From Acidobacteriota bacterium (GTDB taxonomy: Bacteria > Acidobacteriota > UBA6911), in the NCBI GenBank assembly GCA_017860075.1, contig JAFNAH010000080.1:1-6527 (forward strand): 6,527 bases of DNA. The letters run 5' to 3'. Below the pieces are notes generated by a model that was given only the letters and a program-made list of their open reading frames with translations, searched no databases and had not been told where the DNA came from. The position numbers were made by a program, and so were the translations under genes. This document shows, in pieces, positions 1 through 4,454 of the stretch (position 1 is its first letter; each line of letters starts with the position of its first letter).

Positions 1-1
1 C

Positions 2-250
2 CTGTTCCCGCGCAAGGGGAGCCTGGCCATCGGGAGCGACGCAGACATGATCATCTTCGATCCCAAGGCTGAGCTGACGCTTTCGAAGTCAATCGGGCTG
101 TCCCGTGCCGACTTCTGCCCCTACGAGGGTATGAAGGTTCGCGGAGCACCGTGGCTGGTCCTGCTCCGCGGCCGGGTCATTGCGCGTGAAGGTAAGGTGA
201 TGGGCCGTCCCGGGTCCGGAGAGTACCTGCCGCGCCTCCGGTCTGCCTGA
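2..250 (+). CDS. Dihydropyrimidinase/D-hydantoinase-type amidohydrolase, C-terminal part (5' truncated by window edge)
   Basis: The frame is open from the left edge and stops with TGA at 248-250, leaving 82 codons. The visible residues match the C-terminal end of the dihydropyrimidinase/hydantoinase branch of the amidohydrolase superfamily. First comes LFPRKGSLAIGSDADMIIFD, the 'G-x-DAD-hydrophobic-FDP' strand that returns to the small beta-sandwich domain. Then come SRADFCPYEGMKVRG and LLRGRVIAREGKV, and the tail ends near GEYLPR. Known members hydrolyse cyclic amide rings such as dihydropyrimidines, hydantoins or allantoin-like compounds with a binuclear metal centre in the cytoplasm. The metal ligands lie upstream of the window, so substrate and activity cannot be judged. 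Dihydropyrimidinase is the best guess, and a hydantoinase or another related cyclic amidohydrolase is possible. The ATG at 47 is internal, not the start, because homology continues upstream of it. Confidence 0.85.
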   Translation: MFPRKGSLAIGSDADMIIFDPKAELTLSKSIGLSRADFCPYEGMKVRGAPWLVLLRGRVIAREGKVMGRPGSGEYLPRLRSA

Positions 251-357
251 TCGGAAGCCCCATCGACGGCCATCAAGGGTGGAGATCCCGGCGTGTGATT
301 GGGGACGCCCCAGGGCTTTCTCAGCCTCGCCGGCTGCTCAATTTGTGATTTAGATCT

Positions 358-363
358 GGAGGT
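358..363 (+). promoter_or_regulatory. Shine-Dalgarno GGAGGT that fixes the agarase-like gene start
   Basis: GGAGGT lies 7 nt before the ATG at 371, which is near-ideal spacing. The same frame is open back to a TTG at 299, but that codon has no comparable ribosome-binding site. The ATG at 371 is followed directly by a signal-peptide-like sequence (MRQSLLAALLILV). Together these favour 371 over the longer start. Confidence 0.85.
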
Positions 364-370
364 CGAACCG

Positions 371-2512
371 ATGCGTCAATCATTGCTGGCGGCTCTCTTG
401 ATTCTTGTATCGATATTCTCCGTCACCTGCACCACGCGAGAGACTCCAGAGGCGAAGGGGCTGAAGCTCTTTTCCTTTGAGTCGGCCGAAGAAGTCTCAG
501 CCTTCAGGCTTTCCGGTGCCGGCGTGAAGCTTGTGGCCGACCACGTCACTGACGGGAAGGCCGCGCTCCAGATACTTCCGGAGACTGGGGAAAGAGCCAG
601 TCTCGATATTCTGCCCGCTCAGGGCGCCTGGAACTGGCAGGGGTTCGATACTCTGGCGGTAGACATCACCAACCTGTCCGAGGCGGAGGTCTCGTTCGGG
701 ATACGCCTTGACGACGACCCGGCGGCTACCCAGGCCGAGCACAGCACCGCGGGCCGCAGCACGATCTCGGCGGGCCGCTCGTTAACCTGCGCACTTCCCT
801 TCGGCTCCAACTCGTCGATGGCGAAAGGCATGAGGGGCGGGCCGGCCTTGCCGGGCATCGAGCCCTTCACCTCATTGAGGATGGAACCGCTGGTGAACGA
901 AGCGCACATCGTGGCCATGCACATCTTCGTCGACCGGCCGATGGCCGGGCGTAACCTGATCGTGGACAACATCCGTCTGCTGCCGCCCACTTCCTACCAG
1001 AAGATCGTCGACAACTATGGACAGTACACACGGATGAACTGGCCCGGGAAGGTGAAAGATGCCGCGGATTTCAAGCGTCTGCAGGCTGAAGAGGACGCCG
1101 CCATCAAAGCGGCACCGGTCTTGCCCGACCGGGACGAGTATGGAGGCTGGGCAGGAGGCCCGCAGGAAAAGGCGACCGGTTTCTTCCGCACACTCGAGCG
1201 GGACGGCAAATGGTGGCTCGTGACGCCGAGCGGTCATCTCTACCTTTCGCTCGGCGTGGATGTGCTTCTTATCTCGGATGGATTCACCATCGTCGAAAAC
1301 CGCGAAGACATGTTCAGCTGGCTCCCCGCCCAGGACGACCCGCTGTCCAGGCATTACGGCGTCGCCGACCATGTGCTCTACGGGCCGACCAAGAAAGGCC
1401 GGATGTTCAACTTCTACAGTGCGAACCTCGAACGGAAGTACGGCCCAGACTATGTCGCCAGCTGGCGCAAGGTTTCTCTCGACCGGCTGCAGGCCTGGGG
1501 ATTCACGACCGTCGCCAACTGGTCCGAGCCGGAGTTTTATGCCATGAAGCGGGTTCCCTACACGGCCACGCTGGATCTCAGCGGCGAATACGCCCGTGTC
1601 GCGAGCGGGCAGGACTACTGGGGCAAGATGCATGACCCGTTCGACCCCAGGTTCGCTGCGGCCGTGGACAGGAGCATCCTGGAGAAGGTCGCCCCTTACC
1701 GGAACGACCCCTGGTGCGTGGGCTATTTCATCGACAACGAGATTTCCTGGGGGTCAACAGGGAACGACCGCCAGCACTTCGGCCTTGTCTACGGCACACT
1801 CGAAGGCGGGAAGGAATCGCCCGCAAAGGGCGCGTTCATCGAGTTGCTGAAGAAGCGTTACCGGAAGATAGAAGGCCTCAACAAGTCCTGGGGCACCGCC
1901 CTTGCCTCATGGGAGGAGTTCCTGGCGCAGCCCTTCAAGCCTGAAGGCGAACTCGCAGGCCCGATGCGGCAGGATTTCACCGAATTCCTGACGGCGTTTG
2001 CACGGCAGTATTTCCGCGTCATACATGATGCGCAGAAGAAGCAGGACCCGAATCACCTTTACCTCGGCTGTCGATTCGCCTGGCGCACTCCCGAGGCTGT
2101 GGCGGCGGCGGCGGAATACTGCGATGTAGTAAGCTTCAACATCTACCGTTCGCGTGTCGTTCCCGAGGAGTGGGATTTCACGAAATCGCTGAAGAAGCCG
2201 TGCATTATCGGCGAGTTTCACTTCGGGGCCGTGGATCGAGGCATGTTCCACACCGGACTCGTCTCGACTCCGTCGCAGGCGGCTCGGGCGGAGATGTACA
2301 GGGACTACATCCACAGCGTGATCGACAATCCCGCCTTCGTCGGGTGTGCCTGGTTCCAGTATTTCGACGAGCCGCTGGTGGGGCGGATCTATGACGGTGA
2401 GAACTACAATATAGGCTTTGTCGACGTGACCGACACCCCCTACCCGGAGATGGTCGCTGCCGCGAAGTCGGTCCACGCGGAGGCTTACACGAGGCGTTTC
2501 GGGCCCAAGTAG
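371..2512 (+). CDS. Exported GH50 beta-agarase-like glycoside hydrolase
   Basis: This 713-aa protein should hydrolyse beta-1,4 linkages in agarose or a related galactan outside the cytoplasm. Residues 1-20 form a signal peptide ending at C20. The cysteine suggests a lipoprotein, but SVTC is a poor lipobox, so simple secretion is also possible. Residues about 31-205 look like the N-terminal beta-sandwich (CBM-like) domain of GH50 enzymes, ending VDNIRLLPP. A linker follows, then a (beta/alpha)8 barrel from about 265 to 705. E457 in FIDNEISWG fits the acid/base and E615 in IIGEFHFGAVDRGMFHTGL fits the nucleophile. Their spacing (158 residues) is close to what I recall for the structurally known GH50 enzyme Aga50D. 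WLVTPSGHLYLSLGVDV at 282-298 is the typical entry into the barrel. The frame is intact and of family-typical length. Seen: motifs and signal peptide. Inferred: the agarose substrate. GH50 relatives in non-marine phyla may use other galactans, and no other agar-degrading gene is visible here. Confidence 0.85.
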   Translation: MRQSLLAALLILVSIFSVTCTTRETPEAKGLKLFSFESAEEVSAFRLSGAGVKLVADHVTDGKAALQILPETGERASLDILPAQGAWNWQGFDTLAVDITNLSEAEVSFGIRLDDDPAATQAEHSTAGRSTISAGRSLTCALPFGSNSSMAKGMRGGPALPGIEPFTSLRMEPLVNEAHIVAMHIFVDRPMAGRNLIVDNIRLLPPTSYQKIVDNYGQYTRMNWPGKVKDAADFKRLQAEEDAAIKAAPVLPDRDEYGGWAGGPQEKATGFFRTLERDGKWWLVTPSGHLYLSLGVDVLLISDGFTIVENREDMFSWLPAQDDPLSRHYGVADHVLYGPTKKGRMFNFYSANLERKYGPDYVASWRKVSLDRLQAWGFTTVANWSEPEFYAMKRVPYTATLDLSGEYARVASGQDYWGKMHDPFDPRFAAAVDRSILEKVAPYRNDPWCVGYFIDNEISWGSTGNDRQHFGLVYGTLEGGKESPAKGAFIELLKKRYRKIEGLNKSWGTALASWEEFLAQPFKPEGELAGPMRQDFTEFLTAFARQYFRVIHDAQKKQDPNHLYLGCRFAWRTPEAVAAAAEYCDVVSFNIYRSRVVPEEWDFTKSLKKPCIIGEFHFGAVDRGMFHTGLVSTPSQAARAEMYRDYIHSVIDNPAFVGCAWFQYFDEPLVGRIYDGENYNIGFVDVTDTPYPEMVAAAKSVHAEAYTRRFGPK

Positions 2513-2604
2513 CAGATCCGGTAAGTAGGTCCGGTCTGGCGAGGCTGTCTCAAAACGAACTATGATACGGGCCTTCAGCCCTCCGGAGCATTGCTACTCC
2601 TATA

Positions 2605-2623
2605 CCTGGCGCGTTGCGCCAGG
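2605..2623. repeat. Perfect hairpin, 8-bp stem, left arm of the palindrome
   Basis: CCTGGCGC at 2605-2612 pairs with GCGCCAGG at 2616-2623 around a GTT loop. It is mirrored by the hairpin at 2703-2721. The two stems have the same length and loop size but differ at stem positions 3 and 6, and both differences are compensated on the opposite strand. Confidence 0.85.
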
Positions 2624-2702
2624 CTGGTATGAATCAGGCCTTCGGCCCTCGAAGCGTACTCCAATGAGCATGTTGAGCGCTGAAGGCGCGTGTTCATACC
2701 AG

Positions 2703-2721
2703 CCCGGGGCGAAGCCCCGGG
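2703..2721. repeat. Perfect hairpin, 8-bp stem, right arm of the palindrome
   Basis: CCCGGGGC at 2703-2710 pairs with GCCCCGGG at 2714-2721 around a GAA loop. It occupies the mirror position of the hairpin at 2605-2623 and immediately follows the central stem arm (2693-2702). It lacks a following T-run, so it is a weak candidate for a standard intrinsic terminator on its own. Confidence 0.85.
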
Positions 2722-2809
2722 TTTGCGTGCAATCCCAGGAATCAAGGGCTGAAGGCCCGCTCCATAGATTTCTGAGACAGCCTCAACAGACCGGACCCAC
2801 TGCCGCCGA

Positions 2810-3736
2810 CTAGTGCATGCTGACTTCGCAGGTTCCGATGCCTGAGCGCAGGAAATTGAACTGGACGTGAGGGTGATCGGCCAGAAGCGACATCGGGACT
2901 GCCGTGTCCGCAATCCGCTTCGAGATCATCAGGGTCGTCAGGCGCAACCCGAAGGGGTTGTCATGGCAGCCCGCGTGCCAGATGGAGACCTTCTCCGCTT
3001 TCCAGGTTTCCGCCGGTCCCACCGTGACAGCCTGGTGCGGAACATTCTGAACCACTCCTCCCCCTGAGGTGCGCGCATTCTGAATCAGCGTTATCGGATG
3101 GAGATCGACGACCCGCGTGCTCAGCTTTCGATACACCTCAGGAGGAGGCGGAGCGTCTCTGTAAGGATCCTCGCGCCGCGGGGGATCGTTGAATGCCCAG
3201 TGCTTCACTTCCCCCTGGCCTCCCTGCATCACCACGCAGCGAGCCTTTTCCCAGGACGCGACGTAGCGAGCGGGATCGGCCGCAGGAAAGTGAATGTTCC
3301 CGGGTGGCATGCGCAGCTCGGGCCGGATGCGATTGAACAAGAGTTCCATGTCCGTGCGGGCAAAGCCCAGCGGGAAATCGATGCCGACCTCCTTGCCGTC
3401 CACGACCCACTCGTCCATGCCCCAGAAGTGGCAGTGGCGGAGATTCAATCCCAGTTCGTTGACCAGCCTCGCCACCAGGGGCAGTTGTTCCGTGGGTCCT
3501 ATCGGACCGCAGACGCCGGCGGGTCGCTCAGGAGTTGCCTGACGCCAGGCGGTGACGTATTCCAGGGCCTCAGCCAGGTAAAAATCCTCGATAGTTTCAT
3601 AGAAGCGGATGTCAAATCCATCCCGGCGCAGTCGAGGCAGGTCCTCTGCGGTGAGCTGTGCGGCTTCGTCCAGAATCGCCCTGTCCAGCGTAGTGTAATC
3701 CCACCATCCGGGGGCTACCTTACTCAGTGGTCTCAT
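2810..3736 (-). CDS. Divergent NagB-like sugar-phosphate isomerase/deaminase family protein
   Basis: This is a 308-aa member of the glucosamine-6-phosphate deaminase/6-phosphogluconolactonase fold, larger than the roughly 266 aa of E. coli NagB. A start 66 nt upstream is open, but the ATG at 3736 has GGAGG 5 nt away and overlaps the uridine kinase stop, so I chose it. Recognisable sites are [15 protein letters not shown] (77-91) in place of the usual phosphate-binding loop, FWGMDEW with D108-E109 (the conserved catalytic MDE), [13 protein letters not shown] (173-185), matching the GVGNDGHIAFNEP block, and [10 protein letters not shown] (232-241). In that block H179 is kept, but the aspartate equivalent to E. 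coli D141 is V177 and E148 is replaced by D184. The fold is therefore clear while true GlcN6P deamination is doubtful. It probably acts on an aldose/ketose sugar phosphate in the cytoplasm. I recall similar proteins, annotated as glucosamine-6-phosphate isomerase, in Planctomycetota-like bacteria. It is the second gene of an operon with uridine kinase and is probably translationally coupled to it. Confidence 0.8.
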   Translation of the reverse strand: MRPLSKVAPGWWDYTTLDRAILDEAAQLTAEDLPRLRRDGFDIRFYETIEDFYLAEALEYVTAWRQATPERPAGVCGPIGPTEQLPLVARLVNELGLNLRHCHFWGMDEWVVDGKEVGIDFPLGFARTDMELLFNRIRPELRMPPGNIHFPAADPARYVASWEKARCVVMQGGQGEVKHWAFNDPPRREDPYRDAPPPPEVYRKLSTRVVDLHPITLIQNARTSGGGVVQNVPHQAVTVGPAETWKAEKVSIWHAGCHDNPFGLRLTTLMISKRIADTAVPMSLLADHPHVQFNFLRSGIGTCEVSMH

Positions 3737-4356
3737 CAGTTCCTCCATTCGAGGAGGGCGCGTATACCCCCGACAACAGCCGCGACGGCTTTCGGGCTGC
3801 ATCCGCCCTCCGGGATTATGATATCTGCGTGCTTCGCGCAGGGTTGAACGTACTGCTCGTGCATCGGGCGGACGGTGCTCAGGTATTGGTCGGCAACCGA
3901 CTCGAGCGACCTGCCCCTCTCCCGGATGTCTCGTTGCAGGCGTCTGAGGAGCCGGATGTCCGCAGCTGCGTCAATGAAGATCTTCAGATCCATCAGGCGG
4001 CGCAGGTCCGGATCCCCGAGAATCAGGATTCCTTCGAGGATCACGACCTGCCTCGGCTCCAGCAGGATCCCGTGTGGTGTCCGGGTATGAGTCCGGTAAT
4101 CATAGACCGGTCTGTGGATCGGACGACCCGACTTCAGGTCGCCGACCTGCTCCTTCAAAAGTTTCCAGTCGAAAGCGGAGGGATGATCGAAATTGAAACC
4201 GGCCCTTTCGCCGACGGGATGCGGGCCCAGGTCCAGGTAATAGGAATCCTGCTCCACGAGAACAGCTGTGTCGCTGCCCAGGCTGCGGCAGATCTCCTGA
4301 GCGATGGTGGTCTTGCCCGAACCTGTGCCGCCTGCAACGCCCACGAGGATATTCAT
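3736..4356 (-). CDS. udk: Uridine kinase (uridine/cytidine kinase family)
   Basis: This 206-aa protein is full length for bacterial Udk (about 205-215 aa). It phosphorylates uridine or cytidine to UMP or CMP with ATP or GTP, in cytoplasmic pyrimidine salvage. The family signatures appear in order: P-loop GGTGSGKTT (9-17) with K15; QDSYY (36-40), which contributes to nucleoside binding; [10 protein letters not shown] (54-63); the PVYDY loop (83-87); the Walker-B-like strand [10 protein letters not shown] (104-113); and the lid [13 protein letters not shown] (138-150). The segment [26 protein letters not shown] (157-182) is the typical C-terminal region. No key motif is missing. Its start has AGGGA 7 nt upstream. 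It is the first gene of a minus-strand operon with the NagB-like gene. Phosphoribulokinase-like paralogues share the fold, but the DSYY/PVYDY set argues for Udk. Confidence 0.93.
   Translation of the reverse strand: MNILVGVAGGTGSGKTTIAQEICRSLGSDTAVLVEQDSYYLDLGPHPVGERAGFNFDHPSAFDWKLLKEQVGDLKSGRPIHRPVYDYRTHTRTPHGILLEPRQVVILEGILILGDPDLRRLMDLKIFIDAAADIRLLRRLQRDIRERGRSLESVADQYLSTVRPMHEQYVQPCAKHADIIIPEGGCSPKAVAAVVGGIRALLEWRN
3742..3746 (-). promoter_or_regulatory. GGAGG ribosome-binding site of the NagB-like gene, inside the uridine kinase 3' end
   Basis: On the minus strand GGAGG is followed by AACTG and then the ATG at 3736-3734. It lies within the last codons of uridine kinase (TGG AGG AAC TGA). 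The kinase stop (3738-3736) and the downstream start share the base at 3736 (TGATG), the classic arrangement for translational coupling by re-initiation. Confidence 0.8.
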
Positions 4357-4363
4357 TACCGAT

Positions 4364-4368
4364 TCCCT
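4364..4368 (-). promoter_or_regulatory. Ribosome-binding site of uridine kinase
   Basis: On the minus strand AGGGA is followed by 7 nt and then the ATG at 4356-4354. The match to the anti-Shine-Dalgarno is moderate and the spacing normal. The ATG leads directly into the first beta strand and P-loop, which supports this start. Confidence 0.6.
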
Positions 4369-4394
4369 GTCCGCCTACGTTGCCCGCCGCGGCC

Positions 4395-4423
4395 ATTTAA
4401 GCCAAGTGCCGCGATTTCTGCAA
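4395..4423 (-). promoter_or_regulatory. Candidate sigma70-type promoter for the udk/NagB-like operon
   Basis: On the minus strand TTGCAG (4423-4418) is followed by a 17-nt spacer and TTAAAT (4400-4395). The matches to consensus are 3 of 6 and 4 of 6 with ideal spacing. Transcription would start around 4388 and leave a leader of about 30 nt. TTAAAT is part of the only AT-rich patch in this GC-rich divergent gap. The assignment rests on pattern alone. Confidence 0.35.
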
Positions 4424-4431
4424 TCCGAAAA

Positions 4432-4440
4432 TGGTATGCT
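4432..4440 (+). promoter_or_regulatory. Possible extended -10 element for the TPR-protein gene
   Basis: TGGTATGCT reads as an extended -10 (TG-n-TATNNT) 15 nt before the ATG at 4455. No -35 match stands 17 nt upstream. If real, the transcript would begin near 4447 with a very short leader, which would exclude the alternative start at 4431 and explain the lack of a good Shine-Dalgarno. This is weak evidence. Confidence 0.2.
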
Positions 4441-4454
4441 ATGCGCCTAAGGCC

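Larger units (their letters stand above)
2528..2797. terminator. Outer GC-rich stem, possible bidirectional terminator split by an insertion
   Basis: GGTCCGGTCTG at 2528-2538 is exactly complementary to CAGACCGGACC at 2787-2797. The pair lies between two convergent genes, 15 nt after one stop codon and 12 nt from the other. Without the interior this would be an 11-bp stem suited to ending transcription from both sides. Inside it, two mismatched pairs (2539-2540 against 2785-2786) separate this stem from the exact 12-bp inverted repeat. One reading is that a palindromic element inserted in the loop of a pre-existing terminator; the other is that the stem is simply the outer end of the same element. 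No oligo-T run follows either arm. Confidence 0.3.
2524..2801. repeat. 278-bp symmetric imperfect palindrome with nested hairpins (MITE/REP-like element or giant terminator)
   Basis: This element nearly fills the 297-bp gap between the convergent agarase-like and NagB-like genes. The outer arms 2524-2552 and 2773-2801 pair at 26 of 29 positions, including an exact 12-bp block (GAGGCTGTCTCA at 2541-2552 with TGAGACAGCCTC at 2773-2784). Further in, 2568-2582 pairs exactly with 2745-2759 (15 bp), and 2622-2633 pairs with 2693-2704 (12 bp). All pairs share a centre near 2663. Side hairpins also sit in mirrored positions: 2605-2623 with 2703-2721, and 2637-2647 with 2677-2689. The apex is an imperfect stem, 2655-2661 with 2666-2672, around CAAT. 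No coding capacity is credible in either strand. The design resembles non-autonomous palindromic elements (MITE, REP/BIME type). No transposase is present and no clear target-site duplication is visible, so mobility is inference. Confidence 0.75.

Noticed and set aside
300..312. Small hairpin TGGGGACGCCCCA as a terminator for the amidohydrolase gene
   Set aside because: The stem is only 5 bp and no T-run follows. Such hairpins are expected by chance in GC-rich DNA.
299..370. Longer N-terminus of the agarase-like gene from TTG 299, including a lipobox-like SLAGC
   Set aside because: There is no ribosome-binding site at 299. The segment before the cysteine lacks a basic n-region and a proper hydrophobic core, while the ATG at 371 has GGAGGT at 7 nt and a real signal peptide. 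The SLAGC match is probably chance.
872..1633. Long minus-strand open frame opposite the agarase-like gene (also 1907-2476 minus)
   Set aside because: The composition is atypical, there is no recognisable domain, and each lies wholly inside a strongly supported gene on the other strand. These are antisense frames favoured by high GC.
2541..2784. Complete insertion sequence
   Set aside because: The 244 bp between the 12-bp inverted repeats encodes no transposase, and no target-site duplication is visible at 2540/2785 or at the outer ends.
2524..2801. CRISPR array or tandem repeat in the convergent gap
   Set aside because: The repeats are inverted and nested about one centre, not direct repeats at regular spacing, and there are no spacers or cas genes.
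2562..2913. Two overlapping short open frames in the palindromic region (2562-2813 plus, 2575-2913 minus)
   Set aside because: They are translations of inverted repeats in both directions, with no ribosome-binding site or protein motif, and the minus frame runs into the NagB-like gene.
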